From Dichetophora obliterata (taxonomy: Eukaryota > Arthropoda > Insecta > Diptera > Sciomyzidae): DNA of 64,000 nt. The stretch covers positions 221,866,399-221,930,398 of the forward strand of contig OY986435.1 in the NCBI GenBank assembly GCA_963920525.1, given 5' to 3'. Position 1 is the first letter of the stretch; every line of letters starts with the position of its first letter. This document shows, piece by piece, positions 53,201 to 63,295 of the stretch. The position numbers were made by a program, and so were the translations under genes. The notes beneath the pieces are model-generated. The model was not told where the DNA came from. It did no database searches and saw nothing but the letters and a program-made list of their open reading frames with translations.

Positions 53201-56200
53201 TAATGAAATCAAAAATATATGCTTCTATTAAAAAAAACGAAGATAAAGTTCGGGAATGAGCAAAATCGGATGAACACCACGCCTATCTTACAAACGAAGT
53301 GACTTTATCAAAACGGTTTCTCTTAAAATGCCCCAAAAACTAATATATGAACTTTGCATTTTGCACATTAGCTTTGAGCAAAATATTTACCACATATTTG
53401 AAATTTGTCAAAATTCGATGAAAACCACGCCCACCTCACAGACAAAGTGGCGTAATTATAATACAAAATCTTCATAAATTCAACAAAATGATGGTTTAAA
53501 CTTGATATTTTACACATAAGCTTTGATAATTAGGATGAACTCTGAGTTTAAAATTTTATATATTTGTATGAAAACCCCGCCCTATAAAAGTGGCGTCATC
53601 AAGCGCGTCGGAAGTGAATTTCATCTGAGGGGGCAGTACAAATGGGGGGGCAGTACAAATGGTGGTGCAAAAAAAGTTTACCAAAATTGCTTCACATGAA
53701 ACATGAAAAAGAGAGAAAGAAGAGGAAAATATATAATACAAAAATATTATCGTTGTAAAAAAACTGATATTTTAAATAACTTTTCCTTTTAAATTTTTTA
53801 TCTAGCTAAAAAAGTGCGGGGGCAATTGCCCCCCTTTCCCCCCGCTTCCGACGCCGATGGGCGTCATCAAAATTATACAACATTGACAAATTCGTATATA
53901 CTAAAATACGGATGAGGGGGTATTTTAACTTCGGTACAGTCGAAGTTAATTCTTTTGTTGTATGAATATAGTGTTTTGGTTATAATTTTGTTATAGTGGT
54001 GCAGCGAATTGTGTCTTTTGTGCTAAGCAATTGATTTAAACTTTTTTATTTTAATAATAATATATAATGCTTTATTGGTATAGTGATAGAAGAACCTTTT
54101 AAGTTTTTTATATTTATTTACTATTTTTTTTTTCTTTTTTCAATAATCTTAGGCCTTTTCCACATGGAGAAATTGAAAACTAATGCAACTGCAACACAAC
54201 AGCTTAAAAAGTTTCAAAACACTTCAATTTTAAACTGAACTGCAACCTACGCTTTCAGATGAGCAAGTCACGTCGCAACGCAACATTGAAAAATTCACAA
54301 CAAAACAAACACTTATATAATGGAAGCTTTGTTAAATAGATATAAAAAATTAATTGAGGATAAAAAAGGATATTTCTTCACTTCCTGCACTTATTTCATA
54401 TTTATTAGCTGTTTAATTATTTTCATAGCACACAACACAAATCGGAAACGTAACAAATCGCCGATTCAAATTGCAGCACGCCGTGTTGCATGGAACTGGT
54501 TGCGAATGCGTTAAAAAATTGTTGAGTACAAGTTATTTCATGTGAAGGTTTCGGTATAAATACATTGGTTAGCAACTTTTGTTGCAGTTGCATTAGTTTT
54601 CAATTTCTCCATGTGGAAAAGGCCTTATTTGATACATCTCGAACTGATGAAATAAGTAGCTTATGAAAACATGTACAAATTAAAAAAAAAACAAAGACCA
54701 ATATTAATGTTTTTTGTTTTCTATTAAAATATACATAGTCTTTTCATTTTACACAGCTTTCAATGTATTTTATGTACAAACAGCTCCTCTATAACGAGTT
54801 TTGGAGCGTGTTAGTCTAATCGACTAACATTGGTTACAACGTATTAGAAATATGATTGGTTATCCAGGGTTAAGTTAATACAATTTACTAGTCATTAATA
54901 TTATATAAGTTTGGTTGTGTTTATTACCAATAAGGGTATTCACAATTGTGTGGTATTGTGCACTCTTTAAATGAGAATTTGTGTTTATCCAATTTGACAT
55001 ATTTTATTAATATTTGGCATAAAAAGTTTTACTTGAATTTTGAGCTTCTTCCATTTTTGCAATTAGAACATAACTGGCAACCGATCAGTTGTTAATGAAA
55101 CTTTAGAAACCATGTTCGTTAAACATATCATTGGGCTACTTAAAATTACCACACTTTTGGGTTTAAGAGATTTCATGTAAAACAACAAAAAATATAAAAA
55201 AGGCTCCTTAAAGTGTGGTATCAATACCACGGGGTTTTTTAACTACACTGAAAACAACGCAATTGTATATACCCTTAATGTTTTTTTTTTTTTTTGTTGC
55301 TTTATAAATGAATTCATTTACATTTTTTAGTTTGAAGTAATAAATAATAAAAAACTTGTATTAAAAACGTTTTGAATTATTTACTTCTTAAAGTTTTCAA
55401 TCCCGAACTAATCCCGGGATCCCGGGATCAAGAAAAGCTTCCGGGATTGGACACCCTAGTTACTAGTGTTGCTTATTGTTAATATAGCAAATATCCCGAA
55501 AAATCACAAAAATATCCTCGAAAGCACTATAAAACCAACACTTTTATCTCTCCATTTGACACTTGCAGCAAGTTTCAAAATCCACTGTCTCTGATATTTC
55601 GTTACCAGTAGCGCTGCAAGTAGGCTGCAAGTTAATTATATATGAGTGTGTTAGTAATTTAGGGAAATTTTCGCATTGTCATACTGTTACTTTGTAGGCA
55701 TAGTTATTATTCAAGTTTAATAAATTTCATACTACGAGTGCATATTTGTTGTTCAAGCTTATGTGCAAAATTTGTAGTTATTAGATTGATTTTTGTGGAT
55801 TTTGAAGAGATTTTACAGTTTTGGCTGAGAGGCAGGCGTGGTTTTCATCCGATTTATCTCATTTTCGAACTTTATCTTTGTTATTAAATAAAAAGCTTAT
55901 ATTTTTAATTTCGTTACAAAAGCTTTAAAACTACGAACATATATATGATACTTTTCTACACCTGCCACTCCCTTCGATTTTACTCCCTGTATCATTTTTA
56001 TATTACGGGCGCTATTAATTCGATTCTAAAGGTGTAAACTCCAAAAAAATTGTTCAAATCGATTGTTAGTTGTTAAAATTTTAGAGATTTAACTAGCTTA
56101 CATACCCGGTGTTCTACTCGAGAGTCATTTATATAAGCATTTTAACATACACTTCTCGATTGAATGTTTTTTTTTTCAATTCTGGAATAATGAAAAACAT

Positions 56201-57312
56201 GTTCAATTTTAAGTTTAAGCTACCGTTAGAAAGGTAATTGAACGAACTTTAATCCAAAAAAGTTTTGGAAAATTTTTGTTGTTGGTGGTTCCATCTCTTG
56301 CAGTGAGCTAATTGAATTCAGAGAAGGGTACGAAAGAGATATTGGGGTAATTTTTTCACATAAATTATTTTTGAAACTTCACTTTTAAAAATATAAAAAC
56401 AACATTTTGGAAAAAAAAATTTCGCGAAAAAACCAAAGGGGTTTTGATGACAAAAACAGTAAAATATTTTTGCGCTTAGCTGGAAGAATTTTTGCAAATA
56501 AATGCTGTCATATGTAAGGTAGCCAGATGAGCAATTTTTAATTGATTTAATTTTTACAACCAAAACAATTTTTGAGTCATTTTTTGAGTTAAAAGTCAAT
56601 ATTTTGGAACTTTTTTGAAGTAATTATAAAACATATATACACTGACTTAACGGTAAAATTCAACCTATTTTTGTGAAGTGATTTTATTGAATTTTTCAAC
56701 AAAAAAAAAGTCGTTGTACTGAAAATTTCTACAATTTTGAATATATGTCAGTGTTTTTGATGTCAAAATAACAAAAAATTTTTAAAATTAAATACAAAAA
56801 AAATTTGGATATTAAAAAGTATTATAATAACAAAATTACCGTTAGTTGAAAAATTTCGGAAGGGGCGTGGCAAAAACGAGGTATGTACAATTTTACGTTA
56901 GAATGCGCAATGTATTCCTAGCTTGAGCAAATTAGATTTGTATAGAGGCCAAACAAACAAACAAACAGAAAAAGAGTTTTATTACTATAGATATACTAAG
57001 TTTTACCCATGGAAAAACTAGACAAGGTAGTGTTAGAGCAGAAAGCCGGTGACTGAAACTTTCAAAACGAAATTGACAACTCATACAAAATCTGCAACCA
57101 ATGAGAATGCAATGAAAAAGCAAAAATCGGTAAAAATAGCAAAATGTATGAGTTTAACAGTTATGGTCACTGAGAAAGAGAGCACATTCAGCCCTAACAC
57201 TAGCTTGTCTAGTTATACTATGGTTTTACCCACATTGTTTAACAGGTGTAGCCTCAGCAGCGGCTAAGAAGAGTGCAGCAATGGTCAAAATTCCGAAACA
57301 CATCATTTTCAT
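44266..57312 (-). CDS. Npc2-like: NPC2-like (ML-domain) secreted lipid-binding protein, three exons
   Basis: Exons (minus strand): 57234-57312, 44651-44761, 44266-44567. Exon 1 starts at the first of three nearby ATGs and encodes a signal peptide (MKMMCFGILTIAALFLAAAE) ending VKQ plus one base of a Cys codon; the donor is GTGGGT. Exon 2 (acceptor TTTTTAG, donor GTAAGT) encodes KNGLQMPLDVNVIGCKEPPC, VVKG and onward. Exon 3 (acceptor AATTAG) encodes TVPYELPEDVARVCGN, GARCPIY, DAATCF and ends PNMLE-stop. Phases agree at both junctions. The product is about 163 residues, the usual NPC2 length, with six cysteines placed as in the ML fold, the first coming from exon 1. NPC2 proteins bind sterols or other lipids extracellularly or in lysosomes. 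Intron 2 is 83 bp; intron 1 is 12.5 kb and full of repeats. The exon 1 assignment is inference from phase, signal peptide and cysteine pattern. Confidence 0.75.
44768..44856. repeat. 44-bp direct repeat, two copies, in intron 1
   Basis: AATCAAAACTAAAATAAATA followed by AGTAGGCAA occurs at about 44775 and again 44 bp later, close upstream of the exon 2 acceptor of the NPC2-like gene. Confidence 0.7.
44857..47394. other. AT-rich part of the large intron, no gene seen
   Basis: Contains a short hairpin TCTTCGACTAAT...ATTAGTCGAAGGA at 45499-45527, a palindromic CCACAATTGTGGTAGATCTACCAC near 46896-46919 and a C-rich patch AGGGGGGTCAAGCGCCTCCC at about 46632. A B-box-like GGTTCAAACCCC is at about 45692. 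None is strong enough to name. Confidence 0.4.
47656..48366. mobile_element. PIF/Harbinger-like MITE inside the LINE (TSD TAA)
   Basis: Termini GGCCTTTTTCACACTTGGTC and the right-end complement GGCCTTTTCCACACTTGGTC, continuing to about 36 bp, with TAA on both sides (47653-47655, 48367-48369). Removing it with one TAA makes the LINE reading frame continuous, direct proof of a clean insertion. It is the same family as 54152-54624 (shared GGCCTTTTYCACA and CAACGCAAC words). It contains a second, nested MITE. Confidence 0.85.
48027..48241. mobile_element. 215-bp MITE with 8-bp TSD, nested in the Harbinger-like MITE
   Basis: The inverted ends are perfect for about 30 bp (CATGGCAGAATTAGAGAAGG ... 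) and flanked by GTTGAACA at 48019-48026 and 48242-48249. The interior shares CTCATACAAAATCTG and AATAGCAAAATG words with the copies at 57008-57222 and 62314-62528, which are also exactly 215 bp. The 8-bp duplication and CAT-initial termini fit hAT or P superfamilies. Confidence 0.9.
49488..49933. repeat. Pentanucleotide microsatellite (CCTTA)n, about 445 bp
   Basis: Roughly 89 copies of CTTAC/CCTTA, with CCTTG-type variants concentrated in the first half (49525-49695). It interrupts LINE coding sequence just after the QKAF codons. Because five is not a multiple of three, all three frames stay open and give the same LPYLT pentapeptide, which explains the long apparent ORFs. Confidence 0.97.
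50390..52745. repeat. Diverged ~120-130-bp minisatellite-like repeat block
   Basis: The unit contains GTGGGCGGAAAAGGGGGCGTGG, then AACCAATTTTTAGTACAGTT, GACAGTAACCATACAAACTA, CCAAATTTTAGTCTTATACG and an AAACCGACTGAAATA end. It recurs at least ten times. Three sub-blocks end with a shared tail, TTTTGGAGTCTATAGGC then a CACACAGACA run and a GCTTTTTATAT string (about 51290-51355, 51733-51825 and 52675-52740). That tail looks like a retroelement 3' end, suggesting three successive copies of one repeat family. Short open frames here are not genes. Confidence 0.75.
53008..53935. repeat. Dispersed repeat with TATACCCCC / GGGGGTAT ends
   Basis: It begins TTATACCCCCACGCG and ends GAGGGGGTATTTTAAC, followed by a small hairpin AACTTCGGTACAGTCGAAGTT (53930-53950). 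Its body has CGATGAAAACCACGCCCACCT-like words repeated (53270-53290, 53418-53435). The type is not identified. The terminal hairpin is reminiscent of Helitron 3' ends, but no CTRR terminus was seen. Confidence 0.4.
53603..53859. mobile_element. MULE-like MITE, 257 bp, 10-11-bp TSD
   Basis: GGCGTCATCAA lies directly on both sides (53592-53602 and 53860-53870). Ends carry inverted GCGTCGGAAG/CTTCCGACGC. The interior has GGGGGCAGTACAAATGG repeats and a GGGGGCAATTGCCCCC palindrome. A 9-11-bp duplication points to Mutator-like elements. The same element occurs at 58911-59167 in the second duplication unit. Confidence 0.75.
54152..54624. mobile_element. PIF/Harbinger-like MITE (473 bp, TSD TTA)
   Basis: Inverted ends are perfect for about 45 bp, starting GGCCTTTTCCACATGGAGAA, with TTA at 54149-54151 and 54625-54627. 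It is related to 47656-48366. A 64-codon frame inside (54320-54514) has a hydrophobic middle and a basic end; no family recognised. The copy in unit 2 is 59460-59932. Confidence 0.85.
54900..57007. other. AT-rich intron sequence around the hAT-like remnant
   Basis: No gene supported. Minus-strand frame 56318-56599 is Phe/Lys-rich and AT-driven. The region is duplicated in unit 2. Confidence 0.4.
55395..55463 (-). other. hAT-like terminal remnant
   Basis: Read on the minus strand, TAGGGTGTCCAATCCCGGAA followed by repeated CCCGGGAT motifs resembles a hAT-type end with subterminal binding sites. The partner end was not found. A duplicate copy lies at about 60701-60769. Confidence 0.35.
57008..57222. 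mobile_element. 215-bp MITE with 8-bp TSD next to the NPC2 exon 1 donor
   Basis: GTTTTACC flanks both sides (57000-57007, 57223-57230). Ends are CATGGAAAAACTAGACAAGG and the right-end complement CATAGTATAACTAGACAAGC. It is exactly the same length as 48027-48241 and shares its interior words. Its target duplication overlaps the splice donor region of the NPC2-like exon 1 (donor at 57228-57233), so it sits only about 11 bp into the intron. Confidence 0.9.
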
Positions 57313-57397
57313 TATTATTATTTATATTTAGTAAGAAGAAAAAAAGATGAAACAGAGTAAAAATTATTGGCACTTTCAACGACACGGCACAAATAGA

Positions 57398-57437
57398 ACT
57401 GATTGTCCAACTATCAACGCTTGAAAATATATTTATA
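57398..57437 (-). promoter_or_regulatory. Core promoter of the NPC2-like gene (TATA plus initiator)
   Basis: On the minus strand TATAAATATA (57428-57437) is followed 25 bases later by TCAGTT (57398-57403), the arthropod initiator consensus TCAKTY. This places the start site at about 57401, 89 bp before the ATG at 57312. The TATA element is a few bases further upstream than typical if its first T is counted, but an overlapping TATATTTT lies at the usual distance. An identical copy is at 62704-62743. Confidence 0.55.
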
Positions 57438-57989
57438 ACTTATCGCAATGATTAACGACTTCTGCCAAATGCAATATTAATTCCATTTAATCCGATATTG
57501 TTATGTTCAAGGGTCTCTTTAGGAGTAACAGGTGTGTCTTCATTGATTGAAAAACAGGTGTTCAAACTTGATTGCTTATCAATTGTTGACACTGATAACT
57601 AGATTACTTTTTCGATAATTAACTTAATGGTTCCGCTTAAAAATTAATAAGGGCTCTCATCTAAGCATGTAACTGACCCGTAAACATTGTAAACCTTGTG
57701 AACTTGCATGCGCGTCAGCTATCTGTCAAAATTTGAATGAGCGTGAGTTTACATCATTTCCGAGCCTATTTTGTAGTGTAAACTAGCGTGTAAATATACG
57801 AGTGTGAGTAAAAGATTGCCTTTGGTGTTAATCATAACATACATACCTACTCAAAGAAGTTGAATAAAATACAAATGAATTATTTTTGTGTGTTAATAAA
57901 GGTTTTTAAAAGATTTAAACATGAATAAAGGTGATTTCGCAACGCTAACCGTAGCCATCATTTTGTCGACATTTAGGCTTTTTTACGCG
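57438..57989. other. Upstream region of the NPC2-like gene
   Basis: No repeat or gene recognised; probable 5' flanking sequence up to the LINE fragment. Confidence 0.35.
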
Positions 57990-58751
57990 GTTTGGGTGGC
58001 TTCTAAAATCCCAACATGCCTACATTAAAGGCAAATCTACAGAGACAGCTCTGCACTCTCTTGTGTCTACCATCGAAAAATCACTTGAGAACAAAGAATA
58101 CGCACTTGCTGCTTTTCTAGATATAGCAGGGGCATTCAATAACGTCCTTCCATGTGCAGTCACCTCGGCCTTGTCGGAATTGGGGGTGGAGGATTTTCTC
58201 GTGAGTTTCATACACCAAATGCTCTTGGGCAGGGTGGTGAACTCAGAACTGGGGGATCCTCCACTCGTAGGTTTGTAAGCAGAGTCACTCCGCAGGGAGG
58301 AGTTTTATCTCCACTTCTGTTATCCGTGACGGTTGACGAGCTGTTGCGTATCATGGAGGGGGAAGGCTACAAGGTTGTAGCTTATGCAGACGATATTGCA
58401 ATCATTTTTAACGGAAAGTTTCCCCAGACTCTCTGCCAACTCATGGAGAGAGCACTCTTAATTCTCTCGAGATGGGCATCTACTTGTGGTTTAAGTGTAA
58501 ACACCGAGAAAACAGATCTCATTCTTTTCACTAGGAAATATAAAACCCCCAACTTAGAACCTCCGCGTCTGAACGGCACGAGGTTGCTCTTTAGCGACAG
58601 CACGAAATACCTAGGAGTTATTCTGGATAAGAAGCTTATCTGGAATGTTAACAATAAGGAACGTGTTAAAAAGGCAAACATAGCACTATTTACCTGTAAA
58701 AAAGCTATAGGTAAAAAATGGGGTTTCTCCCCCAAAATAGTACGCTGGATA
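57990..58751 (+). pseudogene. LINE reverse-transcriptase fragment, cut by the duplication junction
   Basis: Starts HAYIKGKSTETALHSLV (RT finger region), then LAAFLDIAGAFNNV, where the first catalytic aspartate is in FLDI. A frameshift lies at about 58255. RVTPQGGVLSPLLLSVTVDE and VAYADDIAIIF (YADD catalytic box, about 58380) follow. TKYLGVILDKKLIW and KKWGFSPKIVRWI are the last LINE residues before unit 2 begins at 58752. The wording resembles the 25455-26985 LINE at the overlapping thumb region, so both may belong to the same I/LOA/R1-like group. Endonuclease and C-terminus are absent. Confidence 0.85.
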
Positions 58752-58910
58752 AAAGTGGCGTAATTATAATACAAAATCTTCATAAATTCAACAAAATGAT
58801 GGTTTAAACTTGATATTTTACACATAAGCTTTGATAATTAGGATGAACTCTGAGTTTAAAATTTTATATATTTGTATGAAAACCCCGCCCTATAAAAGTG
58901 GCGTCATCAA

Positions 58911-59167
58911 GCGCGTCGGAAGTGAATTTCATCTGAGGGGGCAGTACAAATGGGGGGGCAGTACAAATGGTGGTGCAAAAAAAGTTTACCAAAATTGCTT
59001 CACATGAAACATGAAAAAGAGAGAAAGAAGAGGAAAATATATAATACAAAAATATTATCGTTGTAAAAAAACTGATATTTTAAATAACTTTTCCTTTTAA
59101 ATTTTTTATCTAGCTAAAAAAGTGCGGGGGCAATTGCCCCCCTTTCCCCCCGCTTCCGACGCCGATG
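58911..59167. mobile_element. MULE-like MITE, duplicated copy
   Basis: Identical by eye to 53603-53859, including the flanking GGCGTCATCAA; it was copied with the duplication, not by transposition. Confidence 0.75.
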
Positions 59168-59459
59168 GGCGTCATCAAAATTATACAACATTGACAAATT
59201 CGTATATACTAAAATACGGATGAGGGGGTATTTTAACTTCGGTACAGTCGAAGTTAATTCTTTTGTTGTATGAATATAGTGTTTTGGTTATAATTTTGTT
59301 ATAGTGGTGCAGCGAATTGTGTCTTTTGTGCTAAGCAATTGATTTAAACTTTTTTATTTTAATAATAATATATAATGCTTTATTGGTATAGTGATAGAAG
59401 AACCTTTTAAGTTTTTTATATTTATTTACTATTTTTTTTTTCTTTTTTCAATAATCTTA

Positions 59460-59932
59460 GGCCTTTTCCACATGGAGAAATTGAAAACTAATGCAACTGC
59501 AACACAACAGCTTAAAAAGTTTCAAAACACTTCAATTTTAAACTGAACTGCAACCTACGCTTTCAGATGAGCAAGTCACGTCGCAACGCAACATTGAAAA
59601 ATTCACAACAAAACAAACACTTATATAATGGAAGCTTTGTTAAATAGATATAAAAAATTAATTGAGGATAAAAAAGGATATTTCTTCACTTCCTGCACTT
59701 ATTTCATATTTATTAGCTGTTTAATTATTTTCATAGCACACAACACAAATCGGAAACGTAACAAATCGCCGATTCAAATTGCAGCACGCCGTGTTGCATG
59801 GAACTGGTTGCGAATGCGTTAAAAAATTGTTGAGTACAAGTTATTTCATGTGAAGGTTTCGGTATAAATACATTGGTTAGCAACTTTTGTTGCAGTTGCA
59901 TTAGTTTTCAATTTCTCCATGTGGAAAAGGCC
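59460..59932. mobile_element. PIF/Harbinger-like MITE, duplicated copy
   Basis: Same sequence and TTA flanks as 54152-54624. Confidence 0.85.
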
Positions 59933-62313
59933 TTATTTGATACATCTCGAACTGATGAAATAAGTAGCTTATGAAAACATGTACAAATTAAAAAAAAAAC
60001 AAAGACCAATATTAATGTTTTTTGTTTTCTATTAAAATATACATAGTCTTTTCATTTTACACAGCTTTCAATGTATTTTATGTACAAACAGCTCCTCTAT
60101 AACGAGTTTTGGAGCGTGTTAGTCTAATCGACTAACATTGGTTACAACGTATTAGAAATATGATTGGTTATCCAGGGTTAAGTTAATACAATTTACTAGT
60201 CATTAATATTATATAAGTTTGGTTGTGTTTATTACCAATAAGGGTATTCACAATTGTGTGGTATTGCACTCTTTAAATGAGAATTTGTGTTTATCCAATT
60301 TGACATATTTTATTAATATTTGGCATAAAAAGTTTTACTTGAATTTTGAGCTTCTTCCATTTTTGCAATTAGAACATAACTGGCAACCGATCAGTTGTTA
60401 ATGAAACTTTAGAAACCATGTTCGTTAAACATATCATTGGGCTACTTAAAATTACCACACTTTTGGGTTTAAGAGATTTCATGTAAAACAACAAAAAATA
60501 TAAAAAAGGCTCCTTAAAGTGTGGTATCAATACCACGGGGTTTTTTAACTACACTGAAAACAACGCAATTGTATATACCCTTAATGTTTTTTTTTTTTTT
60601 TGTTGCTTTATAAATGAATTCATTTACATTTTTTAGTTTGAAGTAATAAATAATAAAAAACTTGTATTAAAAACGTTTTGAATTATTTACTTCTTAAAGT
60701 TTTCAATCCCGAACTAATCCCGGGATCCCGGGATCAAGAAAAGCTTCCGGGATTGGACACCCTAGTTACTAGTGTTGCTTATTGTTAATATAGCAAATAT
60801 CCCGAAAAATCACAAAAATATCCTCGAAAGCACTATAAAACCAACACTTTTATCTCTCCATTTGACACTTGCAGCAAGTTTCAAAATCCACTGTCTCTGA
60901 TATTTCGTTACCAGTAGCGCTGCAAGTAGGCTGCAAGTTAATTATATATGAGTGTGTTAGTAATTTAGGGAAATTTTCGCATTGTCATACTGTTACTTTG
61001 TAGGCATAGTTATTATTCAAGTTTAATAAATTTCATACTACGAGTGCATATTTGTTGTTCAAGCTTATGTGCAAAATTTGTAGTTATTAGATTGATTTTT
61101 GTGGATTTTGAAGAGATTTTACAGTTTTGGCTGAGAGGCAGGCGTGGTTTTCATCCGATTTATCTCATTTTCGAACTTTATCTTTGTTATTAAATAAAAA
61201 GCTTATATTTTTAATTTCGTTACAAAAGCTTTAAAACTACGAACATATATATGATACTTTTCTACACCTGCCACTCCCTTCGATTTTACTCCCTGTATCA
61301 TTTTTATATTACGGGCGCTATTAATTCGATTCTAAAGGTGTAAACTCCAAAAAAATTGTTCAAATCGATTGTTAGTTGTTAAAATTTTAGAGATTTAACT
61401 AGCTTACATACCCGGTGTTCTACTCGAGAGTCATTTATATAAGCATTTTAACATACACTTCTCGATTGAATGTTTTTTTTTTCAATTCTGGAATAATGAA
61501 AAACATGTTCAATTTTAAGTTTAAGCTACCGTTAGAAAGGTAATTGAACGAACTTTAATCCAAAAAAGTTTTGGAAAATTTTTGTTGTTGGTGGTTCCAT
61601 CTCTTGCAGTGAGCTAATTGAATTCAGAGAAGGGTACGAAAGAGATATTGGGGTAATTTTTTCACATAAATTATTTTTGAAACTTCACTTTTAAAAATAT
61701 AAAAACAACATTTTGGAAAAAAAAATTTCGCGAAAAAACCAAAGGGGTTTTGATGACAAAAACAGTAAAATATTTTTGCGCTTAGCTGGAAGAATTTTTG
61801 CAAATAAATGCTGTCATATGTAAGGTAGCCAGATGAGCAATTTTTAATTGATTTAATTTTTACAACCAAAACAATTTTTGAGTCATTTTTTGAGTTAAAA
61901 GTCAATATTTTGGAACTTTTTTGAAGTAATTATAAAACATATATACACTGACTTAACGGTAAAATTCAACCTATTTTTGTGAAGTGATTTTATTGAATTT
62001 TTCAACAAAAAAAAAGTCGTTGTACTGAAAATTTCTACAATTTTGAATATATGTCAGTGTTTTTGATGTCAAAATAACAAAAAATTTTTAAAATTAAATA
62101 CAAAAAAAATTTGGATATTAAAAAGTATTATAATAACAAAATTACCGTTAGTTGAAAAATTTCGGAAGGGGCGTGGCAAAAACGAGGTATGTACAATTTT
62201 ACGTTAGAATGCGCAATGTATTCCTAGCTTGAGCAAATTAGATTTGTATAGAGGCCAAACAAACAAACAAACAGAAAAAGAGTTTTATTACTATAGATAT
62301 ACTAAGTTTTACC

Positions 62314-62528
62314 CATGGAAAAACTAGACAAGGTAGTGTTAGAGCAGAAAGCCGGTGACTGAAACTTTCAAAACGAAATTGACAACTCATACAAAATCTG
62401 CAACCAATGAGAATGCAATGAAAAAGCAAAAATCGGTAAAAATAGCAAAATGTATGAGTTTAACAGTTATGGTCACTGAGAAAGAGAGCACATTCAGCCC
62501 TAACACTAGCTTGTCTAGTTATACTATG
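62314..62528. mobile_element. 215-bp MITE, duplicated copy
   Basis: Same as 57008-57222 with GTTTTACC flanks, offset 5,306 bp. Confidence 0.9.
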
Positions 62529-62539
62529 GTTTTACCCAC

Positions 62540-62618
62540 ATTGTTTAACAGGTGTAGCCTCAGCAGCGGCTAAGAAGAGTGCAGCAATGGTCAAAATTCC
62601 GAAACACATCATTTTCAT
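62540..62618 (-). pseudogene. Second copy of NPC2-like exon 1 (signal peptide exon)
   Basis: Identical to 57234-57312, including ATG, signal peptide, GTGGGT donor and upstream TATA/initiator (62704-62743). If real, transcripts starting here would have to splice past the nearer exon 1 to reach exon 2 at 44761, giving an identical protein from an alternative promoter. With no separate exons 2 and 3 in the window, it is not an independent gene. Confidence 0.7.
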
Positions 62619-63295
62619 TATTATTATTTATATTTAGTAAGAAGAAAAAAAGATGAAACAGAGTAAAAATTATTGGCACTTTCAACGACACGGCACAAAT
62701 AGAACTGATTGTCCAACTATCAACGCTTGAAAATATATTTATAACTTATCGCAATGATTAACGACTTCTGCCAAATGCAATATTAATTCCATTTAATCCG
62801 ATATTGTTATGTTCAAGGGTCTCTTTAGGAGTAACAGGTGTGTCTTCATTGATTGAAAAACAGGTGTTCAAACTTGATTGCTTATCAATTGTTGACACTG
62901 ATAACTAGATTACTTTTTCGATAATTAACTTAATGGTTCCGCTTAAAAATTAATAAGGGCTCTCATCTAAGCATGTAACTGACCCGTAAACATTGTAAAC
63001 CTTGTGAACTTGCATGCGCGTCAGCTATCTGTCAAAATTTGAATGAGCGTGAGTTTACATCATTTCCGAGCCTATTTTGTAGTGTAAACTAGCGTGTAAA
63101 TATACGAGTGTGAGTAAAAGATTGCCTTTGGTGTTAATCATAACATACATACCTACTCAAAGAAGTTGAATAAAATACAAATGAATTATTTTTGTGTGTT
63201 AATAAAGGTTTTTAAAAGATTTAAACATGAATAAAGGTGATTTCGCAACGCTAACCGTAGCCATCATTTTGTCGACATTTAGGCTTTTTTACGCG

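Larger units (their letters stand above)
52794..54869. mobile_element. piggyBac-like element with nested insertions (TTAA-flanked, 2.1 kb)
   Basis: TTAA at 52790-52793 and 54870-54873 flanks inverted ends CCCTGGATAACCAAT. Just inside on both sides is an ACCAATGTTAGTCG..TTCGACTAACA-type inner palindrome (52801-52830; complement at about 54818-54845). No transposase is left. Inside lie a TATACCCC-type repeat (about 53008-53935), a 257-bp MULE-like MITE and a Harbinger-like MITE. The right half is duplicated in the second copy, ending with TTAA at 60178-60181. Confidence 0.75.
53444..58751. repeat. 5.3-kb tandem duplication, unit 1
   Basis: The sequence from AAAGTGGCGTAATTATAATA at 53444 is repeated starting at 58752 with an offset of 5,308 bp, reduced to 5,306 after a 2-bp deletion (GTGGTATTGTGCACTC at about 54945 versus GTGGTATTGCACTC at 60257). 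All other stretches I compared were identical. At the junction the end of unit 1 (in LINE sequence) and the start of the unit share AAAGTGGCG, 9 bp of microhomology. Confidence 0.97.

Noticed and set aside
53930..53955. Possible Helitron 3' end (hairpin AACTTCGGTACAGTCGAAGTT)
   Set aside because: No CTRR terminus and no TC-initial 5' end located.
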